Below are positions 31,736 through 39,969 of a stretch of DNA of 64,000 bases, piece after piece. The translations under genes and the position numbers were made by a program. Below the pieces are notes generated by a model that had not been told where the DNA came from, made no database searches, and was given only the letters and a program-made list of their open reading frames with translations. The stretch is from Rheinheimera aquimaris (GTDB lineage: Bacteria > Pseudomonadota > Gammaproteobacteria > Enterobacterales > Alteromonadaceae), in contig NZ_JAJAVQ010000002.1 of NCBI RefSeq assembly GCF_020531985.1, forward strand, positions 62,001 to 126,000, written 5' to 3'. Within the stretch, counting starts at the first letter, position 1; each line of letters opens with the position of its first letter.

Positions 31736-32221
31736 TCACCACAGTGCTTGTTTTGACACCGCCAGCCACATTATTACCAACACGGTAGCGGGTAGCGTAA
31801 TAAGCGCCAGATTGGTAAACGCTTTATGGTAAAACTGCACTAGCGCCTGCTGGCGTGGTGTTAAGGCGCTACCTGCGCTGCGCTTAGCGATGAGCTGTTT
31901 TACCTTCCAGTTACCCAGCCAGATATCGACAATTTCCAGCTGCACAATGATTAAAAGCACCAGCCAGAGCTTTTGCTGCAACCACGGCATGCTGATAAAG
32001 CCATACATAAAAGCCATAGTGGCGCCGCTTATCAGCAGGGTAACTAAGGCGATATGTTCCAGTGTAAGCGTCCAGAAAAACACCCGGTACACTTTGGCGG
32101 TAGCGCGCGATAGCTCGCCATCTTGCTGCTGCATATAACGCAGTACCAGCCAGGAGCCGAACGCCGGGCCTAACCACATTACCAGCGAGCCAAGATGAAT
32201 AACCTTAAGTGCGGCGTGCAT
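31736..32221 (-). CDS. DUF2269-like integral membrane protein
   Basis: 161 aa with four hydrophobic spans, beginning MHAALKVIHLGSLVMWLGPAFGSWLVLRY. The His in the first span and the WLGPAFGSW pattern are like DUF2269/CopD-type membrane proteins. No catalytic role is known. It overlaps the preceding gene of the same strand by 17 bp, so the two are probably co-translated. Confidence 0.7.
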   Translation of the reverse strand: MHAALKVIHLGSLVMWLGPAFGSWLVLRYMQQQDGELSRATAKVYRVFFWTLTLEHIALVTLLISGATMAFMYGFISMPWLQQKLWLVLLIIVQLEIVDIWLGNWKVKQLIAKRSAGSALTPRQQALVQFYHKAFTNLALITLPATVLVIMWLAVSKQALW

Positions 32222-32855
32222 GCGGTGTGCCCCATAATTTCCATGCGATTAGCACAAACCAGCCGGTACTTAACACCATACTGGCGGCTGTAAAATATTC
32301 CGCCAGTTTTAACTGCTGTAGCGCAATGGCCACCGATAAGCCTAAACCGAGCAGCCAGGCAACAAGGCCCGGATATAACCACAGTTTTAATGCCGGTTGC
32401 TGCTTTAGCAGCGCCAGTGTCAGCAGCAAACCGCTAATATTGTATAAGCCATTCCCCAAAAAGCCGGTCAGGTGCATGGCCAGTACATCTATAAATTGCA
32501 GCAAGGCCAGTTGCTCAATAGCGATATGCGGCATGACAAAGGCGTACAGGGTTTCAGCCATCAGATCGGGCGCCATACCCAGCGCCACCAACAACACGCC
32601 ATACTGGCGGGCGGCGCCCGGTTTCAGTTCGGTGGACAGCATTACCGCAAACGCCAGCAAACTCAGCGCGGCCAGCATCCAGCTAAGCCAGCCCCATTGC
32701 CATAACGTCAGGTTGCTATTGATATAACTTAGCCGGGTGGCTAAATCGTCGCCGACCGGTAAGCCGGGACGCATCGGGCCATTCATCATCAGGCAGGCTA
32801 TAAAAATCAGCAGTGCAATGAACAGCGTGGCGTAAAAGTAATGTGGTTTGGTCAT
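32205..32855 (-). CDS. hypothetical membrane protein, six spans
   Basis: 216 aa, MTKPHYFYATLFIALLIFIACLMM start and about six hydrophobic helices. No motif I recognise. First gene of a two-gene unit with the DUF2269-like protein. Confidence 0.65.
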   Translation of the reverse strand: MTKPHYFYATLFIALLIFIACLMMNGPMRPGLPVGDDLATRLSYINSNLTLWQWGWLSWMLAALSLLAFAVMLSTELKPGAARQYGVLLVALGMAPDLMAETLYAFVMPHIAIEQLALLQFIDVLAMHLTGFLGNGLYNISGLLLTLALLKQQPALKLWLYPGLVAWLLGLGLSVAIALQQLKLAEYFTAASMVLSTGWFVLIAWKLWGTPHARRT

Positions 32856-32926
32856 AACGGGCTATCCATAGCAAACAGGCTGCTATCTTAGCGGCTGATC
32901 AACACAAGTGGAATGCTTTGTGTTAT

Positions 32927-33520
32927 TTAACCTTTTGAGTTATCGGGTTTTCTTTGTGCTTCTTGCTGCAAAAACTGCTGTTTAGCCTGTTGTTGTTTTG
33001 CTCGGGCGTTAAGGTGCGCAGCTAATTGGCGTGTTTCATCTGGTGTGCCGCGGACGATAATCCGTCTTACATCAGTATCAAAACACAATGCCTCGTTTTT
33101 ACTCCAGGCCTGCATCGTTATGCGGTTTGTTAGCAATGTCAGTGTCGGGCAAGGCTTGTAGCCGGCATACTCGGCTTTATTCTGCCAATAAGCGTTAATG
33201 ACAAAGTTACCGATAACCACCAAAGCTAAACCGGTTAGCACACCGATTGCTGTCAGCTTACCGTTATTTGCAGATAACGTTTGCTGGCGCAGACCCCGCC
33301 AAAGCCGGTTAGCGGCATAGCCTGTCATAAATACCAGCGCCAGTAGTGCACCCGGCAAGTAACCATGAAAGCTGCTTAATACGATAAGTGGCTTTGCGCT
33401 GATTAGCTCGGCACATTGCGTTTGTACTTCGTGCAATAGCGTCCAGCAGCCTGCAAATAAAAGCAGGCTGAACAGAAAGAAAGCTATGGCGTCTTTTATT
33501 ACTGCAGAGTTGCTAATCAT
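32927..33520 (-). CDS. hypothetical membrane protein, 197 aa
   Basis: Three hydrophobic spans (AIAFFLFSLLLFAGCW; LPGALLALVFMTGYAANRL; IGVLTGLALVVIGNFVINAY), then a probable periplasmic domain with two Cys and a Gln/Lys-rich C-terminal coiled tail. The start overlaps the end of the FKBP gene by eight bases, so they form an operon. Function unknown. Confidence 0.65.
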   Translation of the reverse strand: MISNSAVIKDAIAFFLFSLLLFAGCWTLLHEVQTQCAELISAKPLIVLSSFHGYLPGALLALVFMTGYAANRLWRGLRQQTLSANNGKLTAIGVLTGLALVVIGNFVINAYWQNKAEYAGYKPCPTLTLLTNRITMQAWSKNEALCFDTDVRRIIVRGTPDETRQLAAHLNARAKQQQAKQQFLQQEAQRKPDNSKG

Positions 33521-33854
33521 CCCGGGTCAGCACTTCCAGCAGTTCAATCTCAAAAATCAGGTTACTGTTCGGTGGGATCATAGTGCCAATCTGCCGCTCG
33601 CCGTAGGCTAGCTCCGCCGGTACCCAGAGCTTGCGTTTGCCGCCGGTTTTCATGCCTTTTAAGCCTAAAATCCAGCCCTGAATTACCCGATTATTACTCA
33701 GCACTATCTGAAACGGCTCGCCGCGCTTGTAGGAGGAATCAAACTCGGTGCCATCTTCTAACCAGCCCCTATAATGCGCGGTGACTAACGCGCCGCGTTT
33801 TGCGGCTTTACCGCTGCCTTCAATCAAGTCTTCAATTTTTACTTCTGCGTTCAT
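33513..33854 (-). CDS. FKBP-type peptidyl-prolyl isomerase
   Basis: 113 aa single FKBP domain without signal peptide: GALVTAHYRGWLEDGTEFDSS, VIQGWILGLKGMKTGGKRKL, PAELAYGERQIGTMIPPNS, LIFEIELLEV. Cytoplasmic isomerase of peptidyl-prolyl bonds. ATG 33854 is chosen because the FKBP domain begins there; the longer frame to 33947 adds an unlikely Cys-rich leader. Confidence 0.92.
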   Translation of the reverse strand: MNAEVKIEDLIEGSGKAAKRGALVTAHYRGWLEDGTEFDSSYKRGEPFQIVLSNNRVIQGWILGLKGMKTGGKRKLWVPAELAYGERQIGTMIPPNSNLIFEIELLEVLTRDD

Positions 33855-34103
33855 AATAATGAATGTGGTTGTTTCAGCTTGCGGCAGTATAAAGCATCTG
33901 CAAAAAGATGCTGAAAAACATATATATATCGCATCTGTCTGTTGCACTAATTCAGGGCGGTTCGCTGTTGCTGGTTTTTATTTGGTGCAATCTTAATCTT
34001 TGAATCTTAATGTAAAAGTAATCATGGCTTCACGTTTTGCCCCAATTTGGTACGGCTTTTTATGGCGGCACTATTGACGGGCGATTTTTAATCATCTACG
34101 CTT

Positions 34104-34117
34104 TGTAAGCGCTTACA
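34104..34117. promoter_or_regulatory. LacI-family operator 1
   Basis: TGTAAGCGCTTACA, a perfect 14-bp palindrome with the central CG typical of LacI-family sites, 87 bp before the TonB receptor. Probably bound by the LacI protein encoded at 46673. The remainder of the 33855-34203 gap holds promoter sequence only. Confidence 0.82.
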
Positions 34118-34145
34118 TTTCAGCTTTCCGCCGCTTACGGAGATA

Positions 34146-34159
34146 TGTAAGCGCTACCA
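34146..34159. promoter_or_regulatory. LacI-family operator 2 (imperfect)
   Basis: TGTAAGCGCTACCA matches operator 1 at 12 of 14 positions and lies 42 bp (four helical turns) downstream of it, compatible with cooperative binding or looping. Confidence 0.6.
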
Positions 34160-34203
34160 AACAACAAAAACACTAAATACTCAGCAAACACGGGAGAGAG
34201 GGT

Positions 34204-37158
34204 ATGAACCAGACACGTTTCAAACTGTCGCGCTTGGCGCTCAGTTTGTCACTGATTACGGGAGCGGGTGCACTGGCGCCGGTTTCTGCTAATGACGATG
34301 TGGCAGCAACCACTGACGTTGAAGTGATCCAGGTGACCGGTATTCGCGGCAGTCTGGCCAAGTCGATGGACATTAAACGTGAATCAACCGGCGTGGTAGA
34401 TGCCATCACGGCAGAAGATATCGGTAAGTTCCCTGATACCAACCTTGCTGAGTCATTGCAGCGTATTACCGGCGTATCAATTGACCGCAGTAACAACGAA
34501 GGCAGTAAAATTACCGTACGGGGTTTTGGCCCTGAATTTAACCTGGTTACACTGAATGGCCGGCAGATGCCGACGACCGGCGGTGGCCGTTCATTTGATT
34601 TTGGTAACATCGCGACTGAAGGTGTCAGCGGTGTGCAGGTACATAAAACAGCCCGTGCTGACGTACCAAGTGGTGGTATTGGTGCCACGGTAAATATCTC
34701 TACTGCGCGGCCACTGGCCAACCCGGGTCTTAAAGCCTCGGTGGGTGTTAAGGCCGTGCATGATACCTCAAATGAAGTGGGTGATGATTTAACACCGGAA
34801 GTATCTGCGATTTTCAGTAACACCTTTGCTGACGATACGTTTGGTATTCTGGTATCAGGTTCAGTTCAGGAGCGTAATAACCGTGCTGAGGGCATGGCAG
34901 TTGATAACTGGATCCCGAATGTGGATTTGTCCATTTCACCGGATCTGCAACTGACCGATAACAACCAACGGGCCGATGGCAACACCTGGTATCCGCAAAA
35001 TGCTGGTTACGAGATGCTCGACAATGACCGCAAGCGCACTAACGGCCAGGTTGTGCTGCAGTTTGCACCAAGTGACGCCTTTAAAGCGACGCTCGATTAC
35101 ACCTATTCCAAAACAGAACTGGACGTTGAACGCGTTGGTTTTGGTATCTGGTTTAACAATGGTGGTAACGTAAAAAGCGCCACCATCAATGAAAACGGTA
35201 CCTACGTTGACATGACCGAAGTCAATGGTGACTTCGCAACTAACCTGAACCGCAACGGCAGCGCCAGTGAAAATAAATCACTAGGCCTGAACCTGGAATG
35301 GCAGGTAAACGATGCCCTGCACCTGGAGCTGGACGCGCACAGTTCGGAAGCTGTTAGCATGGGTACGGGCCTGGGCCACGATGCCTATATGATAATTGGT
35401 AACACTTCATGGGGCGGTAATGCAGACCATCCTAACGCGACGGCAAATTTAGAAACGAAATCAGCTGCATTTACTGCCGGCGGTATTCCGGTTATCGACT
35501 TCACACTGACCAATGGCCAGGCGGAATTGCTGCCGCAAGATATGGGCTCGCTGTTTGGTGGTGTCAGTAAGAATGAAGACAAAAACGAAATGGATCAGGT
35601 GCAGCTCAAAGGCCAATGGCTGAACAGCAGCAACTCTGCGCTGGTCGCGATCGATTTCGGTGCCGCATACACTGATACGTCTTTCCGTTCGACCAACGCT
35701 TACTCAGGTCAGCTGGCTGCCGGTTGGTGGTTATGGTCTGCCGACTGGTATCCGGATGATATGTTCTACCGTGTAGACACCAGCAGCCTGCTGGATCAGT
35801 TCTCAGGTGGTGGCAGCGATAAGAAAATTAATTACTTCTACATGGCCGACTTCTACGACGTGGTCGATATTGCCGAAAGTATCGACTGTGACAATGTAGA
35901 CGCCGGTATTGGTGCCTGTAGCTGGCCGGCTGAGCTGGGTGGCGTATTTGGTGCCGGCCCTATTGACGATGATCACCGGGTAAGTGAAGAAACGCTGTCG
36001 TTTTATACCCAGGCCCGCTTTGAGTCTGAGTTTAACGGCATGCCAATTAACATCACCACCGGCTTACGCTATGAGCAGACTGATGTTACGGCCAACAGCT
36101 TAGAGCGCCCGGCGGTCAGCATGCAGTGGGTTAACGGTAACGAATGGGCTTATACCTATGCGACAGACCGTTCATTCTCTGACGGCGAAGGTAAAACCCG
36201 CGAGTTTTTACCTAACGTCGATATGAATATCGAAATCAAAGACGATTTGATTGGCCGTTTCTCATACAGCCGTTCGCTGACCCGCCCACCTGTGGGTGCG
36301 CTGCGTTCAACCACGTCATTTGATGGTAACCCGAAAGTAGGCCAGCGTAAGGTTACCGTTGGTAACCCGGCACTGAAGCCTTATACGGCGGATAACATCG
36401 ACCTGTCGCTGGAATATTACTACCAGCCAGGTAGTTATGTTTCTGCCGGCTACTACCGTAAGCAGGTAGAAAACTTCCTGGTGAAAACCACATCGGAAGA
36501 AAATCTGGCCGGTATCCGCGATCCGTTTATCGGCCCGCGTGCAGAGCAGGCCATTGCTGATTTAGTCGCGGCGGGTTTACAGCCAACCGACCAGGCGATT
36601 CATGACCAGATCAATGCTAATCAGGGTACGCCACAGGGCACGCCTATCACCGGTGATGAGAATGACCCGCTGACGGTATTCTCGGTATCGCGTGATACAA
36701 ACGTAGAAACCGCTAACCTGTGGGGTTGGGAGCTGGCTGCACAGCATATGTTCGGTGAAACCGGCTTTGGTGTGCAGGCTAACGCCACGCTGGTATACGG
36801 TGACGTTGAGGCTGACGTAAACGCTATTGGTTACCAGTTTGCCCTGCCAGGCCTGAGTGACTCTGCCAATATGTCGCTGATTTATGAAAACTACGGCTTG
36901 TCTATGCGTATTTCATACAACTGGCGTGATGAGTTCCTGTCAGGCTTTGACCAGCACTCGGCACCGGTATTTACTGAAGCTTACGGCCAGTGGGACTTTA
37001 ACGTAAATTACGCGGTCACCGACAACCTGACAGTATTTGTTGAAGGCCTGAACATTACTGAAGAAACGCAGCGTACTTATGTTCGCTTTAAAGAGCAGTT
37101 CCTGCGTGGTTACCAGTATGGCGCCCGTTACAATTTAGGCGTACGTTACACCTTCTAA
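34204..37158 (+). CDS. TonB-dependent receptor for (probably) beta-glucan oligosaccharides
   Basis: 984-aa outer-membrane receptor. Signal peptide ending VSANDD, TonB box-like VEVIQVTGIRGSL, plug domain (IGKFPDTNLAESLQRITGVSIDRSNNEGSKITVRGFGPEFNLVTLNGRQMP in successive blocks), and a long beta-barrel ending in aromatic VRYTF. This is the carbohydrate-type TBDR class of marine gammaproteobacteria. It is controlled by two LacI operators and lies at the head of genes for glucan hydrolysis, so laminarin or other beta-glucan oligomers are its likely ligand. A terminator follows. Confidence 0.93.
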   Translation: MNQTRFKLSRLALSLSLITGAGALAPVSANDDVAATTDVEVIQVTGIRGSLAKSMDIKRESTGVVDAITAEDIGKFPDTNLAESLQRITGVSIDRSNNEGSKITVRGFGPEFNLVTLNGRQMPTTGGGRSFDFGNIATEGVSGVQVHKTARADVPSGGIGATVNISTARPLANPGLKASVGVKAVHDTSNEVGDDLTPEVSAIFSNTFADDTFGILVSGSVQERNNRAEGMAVDNWIPNVDLSISPDLQLTDNNQRADGNTWYPQNAGYEMLDNDRKRTNGQVVLQFAPSDAFKATLDYTYSKTELDVERVGFGIWFNNGGNVKSATINENGTYVDMTEVNGDFATNLNRNGSASENKSLGLNLEWQVNDALHLELDAHSSEAVSMGTGLGHDAYMIIGNTSWGGNADHPNATANLETKSAAFTAGGIPVIDFTLTNGQAELLPQDMGSLFGGVSKNEDKNEMDQVQLKGQWLNSSNSALVAIDFGAAYTDTSFRSTNAYSGQLAAGWWLWSADWYPDDMFYRVDTSSLLDQFSGGGSDKKINYFYMADFYDVVDIAESIDCDNVDAGIGACSWPAELGGVFGAGPIDDDHRVSEETLSFYTQARFESEFNGMPINITTGLRYEQTDVTANSLERPAVSMQWVNGNEWAYTYATDRSFSDGEGKTREFLPNVDMNIEIKDDLIGRFSYSRSLTRPPVGALRSTTSFDGNPKVGQRKVTVGNPALKPYTADNIDLSLEYYYQPGSYVSAGYYRKQVENFLVKTTSEENLAGIRDPFIGPRAEQAIADLVAAGLQPTDQAIHDQINANQGTPQGTPITGDENDPLTVFSVSRDTNVETANLWGWELAAQHMFGETGFGVQANATLVYGDVEADVNAIGYQFALPGLSDSANMSLIYENYGLSMRISYNWRDEFLSGFDQHSAPVFTEAYGQWDFNVNYAVTDNLTVFVEGLNITEETQRTYVRFKEQFLRGYQYGARYNLGVRYTF

Positions 37159-37181
37159 GCATTGGCGCAGTTTGCTACGCT

Positions 37182-37209
37182 AAAAAGCCGCTGACACCAG
37201 CGGCTTTTT
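37182..37209 (+). terminator. Terminator after the TonB receptor
   Basis: AAAAAGCCGCTG / CAGCGGCTTTTT with loop ACAC. Confidence 0.93.
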
Positions 37210-37246
37210 GTTAGCCGGGCGCGTTATTACATTGACAGGAGTTGCT

Positions 37247-37969
37247 ATGGCACAGCATGCCGTACTGGACAACATCAGCCATAAAGACATTAGAATTATC
37301 AGCCAGCGTGGCGCTGATTTTGGCGACAATGTCAGCCTGACTACCGCCTTTATCAGCGAATTTATGCAGCTGCAAAGCTGGTATCCGCTGTTTTTCCGCC
37401 ATAAGAGTGACAACAACAGTTATGAGCCGGTTGCTTTGCTGGGGTTAAAACCGGGGCAAAATCTATTTTTGCAGCCGCAAGGCTGGCAGGCCGGTTATGT
37501 GCCCCTGAGTATGCAGCGGCAACCGTTTTTAATCGGTTTTCAGCAACAGGTTGAAAACGGCGTACCGCAGCAGGTACCGGTAGTGTGTATCGATTTGGAT
37601 CACCCTCGTGTTAGCCAGACACAGGGCGAACCGGTGTTTCTGCCGGATGGTGGCAGTAGTCCGCTGTTGCAGCAGGCCACTGCGGTACTGCAGCAAATTC
37701 AGCATGGTCATCAGCAAAACCAGGCATTCTGCCAGACCCTGGCAGAGCTGGAGTTACTGCAAAGTACCACGCTGGAGCTGAGTTACCACGGCGCTGTGCA
37801 TAAGCTGACCGGGCTGCACAGCGTGGCGACTGACAAACTGAATAAGTTAACGGCAGAACAACTGCAGTTGCTGCAGCACCAGGGCTATTTGCAGGCACTG
37901 TATCTGATGCAGGCATCGACCGGTAATATTGCCAAGCTACTGAGTAAGATGGAAAACCAGCCCGGCTGA
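37247..37969 (+). CDS. SapC-family protein
   Basis: 240 aa from ATG 37247 (AGGAG 5 nt upstream). Residues include FMQLQSWYPLFFRHK and YEPVALLGLKPGQNLFL, the SapC-family pattern. These proteins regularly accompany TonB receptors and cupin or tryptophan-halogenase-like genes in polysaccharide loci; their biochemical role is not established. It ends 30 nt before the cupin gene and is likely in one operon with it. Confidence 0.85.
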   Translation: MAQHAVLDNISHKDIRIISQRGADFGDNVSLTTAFISEFMQLQSWYPLFFRHKSDNNSYEPVALLGLKPGQNLFLQPQGWQAGYVPLSMQRQPFLIGFQQQVENGVPQQVPVVCIDLDHPRVSQTQGEPVFLPDGGSSPLLQQATAVLQQIQHGHQQNQAFCQTLAELELLQSTTLELSYHGAVHKLTGLHSVATDKLNKLTAEQLQLLQHQGYLQALYLMQASTGNIAKLLSKMENQPG

Positions 37970-37999
37970 GACAACGCGGGCGACAGAGACGGATTGACG

Positions 38000-39001
38000 A
38001 TGCAGAGCATTGAACAGATAGATTGCGACAGCAACTTTGCACTGAGCACCCAACTGAGTGGCCGTACTACGCCATTGGTGCTGCGTAATCTGGTAAAGCA
38101 CTGGCCGTTGGTACAACAGGCGCTGCGGTCTGATCAGGCTGTCGCTGATTATCTGCGCAGCCTGTACCCGGGCGTGCCGGTGCAGGCGTTTTTTGCTGAG
38201 CCCGAAGCTGGCGGCCGGTTTTTTTACAACGCTGATATGAGCGGCTTTAACTTCAGCCAGCGTCAAACCCGGTTAGATGCGGTGCTCGATGGTATTTTGC
38301 AGCATAGCGGCTGTAGCGATGCACCGGTATTTTACATGGGTTCGACCACCGCTGACTATTGCACGCCTGGCCTGACCGCACAGAACCCGCTGCAACTGGA
38401 TGGAGTAACGCCTCTGATAAGTTTATGGCTGGGTAATCGCAGCCATGTGGTAGCGCATTACGACGTGCCAGATAATATTGCCTGCGTTGGCGCCGGTAAG
38501 CGGCGTTTTACACTGTTTGCGCCACAGCAGCTGGCTAACCTGTACCCGGGGCCACTCGATTTTACCCCGGCCGGGCAGCCGGTCAGTATGGTAGATGCAC
38601 GCCAACCCGATTTTGCGCGCTATCCGAAATACCGTGACGCGCAGCAACATGCGCTGGTCGCCGAGTTGGAAGCCGGAGATGCTATTTATATTCCGTCTAT
38701 GTGGTGGCATCAGGTAGAAGGGTTAAGTGAGCTGAATGTGCTGGTTAATTACTGGTGGCGCCAAACGCCGTCGTACTGCGGTTTGCCAACAGATGCCTTG
38801 CTGCATGCAATGCTGAGTATCCGCGACTTGCCGCCGTCGCAGCGGCAAATCTGGCAGCAACAATTTGAGCATTATGTGTTTAACGCCAACGACCAGACCA
38901 GTGCTCACTTGCCGGCAGAAAAACGCGGTGTGCTGGCGCCGATGCTGGAGCATACGGCCCGCAAGCTTCGGGCAATGCTGCTTAACCGGCTAAACCGTTA
39001 G
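38000..39001 (+). CDS. cupin-like (JmjC-type, Cupin_8) protein
   Basis: 333 aa. Iron-binding pattern H-x-D in VVAHYDVPDNIACVGAGKRRF and the distal His in IPSMWWHQVEG place it in the Cupin_8/JmjC 2-oxoglutarate-dependent group. In polysaccharide loci such genes sit beside TonB receptors and SapC. The substrate is unknown; protein hydroxylation is a guess. TTG 37994 is an alternative start two codons upstream. Its 3' end overlaps the convergent GH16 gene by four bases. Confidence 0.85.
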   Translation: MQSIEQIDCDSNFALSTQLSGRTTPLVLRNLVKHWPLVQQALRSDQAVADYLRSLYPGVPVQAFFAEPEAGGRFFYNADMSGFNFSQRQTRLDAVLDGILQHSGCSDAPVFYMGSTTADYCTPGLTAQNPLQLDGVTPLISLWLGNRSHVVAHYDVPDNIACVGAGKRRFTLFAPQQLANLYPGPLDFTPAGQPVSMVDARQPDFARYPKYRDAQQHALVAELEAGDAIYIPSMWWHQVEGLSELNVLVNYWWRQTPSYCGLPTDALLHAMLSIRDLPPSQRQIWQQQFEHYVFNANDQTSAHLPAEKRGVLAPMLEHTARKLRAMLLNRLNR

Positions 39002-39966
39002 CGCTGATAAACCCGCACATAGTCTATTTGCAGGCTTTGCGGGTAGGCGCTGGCATCAACGCCTTTTTCATTCACATTACCGGCCCAGTTGCCGCCAACG
39101 GCTAAATTCAGCAGCAGATGAAAGCGCTGATCAAAAGGCGCATGCGGCCCTACGTCATCGCGGCTGTAACTGGCGGCAGTATACCAGTCGCTGCTGCGTT
39201 GGGTGGCATATAACACATCGTCAACATACCAGCGGATTTCGCCGGCTTCCCATTCAATAGCATAAGTATAAAACGCATCTGAGGGGCTTTTGTCATCGCG
39301 CAGCTTATAGCTTTTGCCGCTGTAAACGTTATCCGGCGGCAGTTTGCCGTAATGCAGGGTACCGTGCACGCGGCGCTCGCGCTCGTCGGCCAGCGCACTG
39401 GGCTCGTCAGATACGGTGCCCAGGTTCACAGCTTCCATAATGTCGATTTCGCCTGACAACGGCCAGCTGCCGTAATGCCAGTCAGTTGGTAGCATCCAGA
39501 TCGCCGGCCAGCTGCCCTGCCCGTGTGGCAATTTGGCGCGGATTTCAAAGCGGCCATACAGCCAGTCGCCCTTGCCTTTACTGCGCAGCCTGGCCGAGGT
39601 ATACGGCTGGGTTTTGCGCTGATGCGGGCTATGCGCCGGGTCGTCTTCGTTCAGTGCAGCGCCGGTGTAAGTTTCCTTGCGGGCAACAATATGCAGGATA
39701 CCGTTTTCAACATAGGCATTTTCACGCCGGTTGGTGTAGCACTGCAGCTCATTGTTACCGCCACCCTGACAGTTTTGCTCAAAACCCCATTTGGTTGAAT
39801 CTATGCTGTTGCCGTCAAATTCGTCCTGCCATACCAGTTGCCAGCCCGGCTCAGTTGCTTGCTCTGCCGGTGCGGGTTGTTCGCTTGGCTGTTCTGTAGC
39901 CGGTGGTGCCAGCTGACAGCCGGCCAGAACAGTACAGGTAAACAACGACAGAAGCTGACGGCGCAT
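38998..39966 (-). CDS. GH16 lipoprotein, endo-beta-1,3-glucanase (laminarinase)-like
   Basis: 322-aa secreted glycosidase. Lipobox TVLAGCQL, Glu/Pro-rich linker to about residue 42, then a GH16 jelly roll: WQLVWQDEFDG start, catalytic block SGEIDIMEAV (ExDxxE, about 171-176), and NLAVGGNWAG. It would cut beta-1,3(4)-glucan at the cell surface to feed the TonB receptor and GH3 enzyme. Next gene of the strand (GH3) lies 3 nt upstream, so they are co-transcribed. Confidence 0.93.
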   Translation of the reverse strand: MRRQLLSLFTCTVLAGCQLAPPATEQPSEQPAPAEQATEPGWQLVWQDEFDGNSIDSTKWGFEQNCQGGGNNELQCYTNRRENAYVENGILHIVARKETYTGAALNEDDPAHSPHQRKTQPYTSARLRSKGKGDWLYGRFEIRAKLPHGQGSWPAIWMLPTDWHYGSWPLSGEIDIMEAVNLGTVSDEPSALADERERRVHGTLHYGKLPPDNVYSGKSYKLRDDKSPSDAFYTYAIEWEAGEIRWYVDDVLYATQRSSDWYTAASYSRDDVGPHAPFDQRFHLLLNLAVGGNWAGNVNEKGVDASAYPQSLQIDYVRVYQR

Positions 39967-39969
39967 AGG

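Noticed and set aside
34173..34823. 216-aa reverse frame opposite the TonB receptor
   Set aside because: Antisense shadow of a well-supported 984-aa gene; proline- and serine-rich translation without family features.
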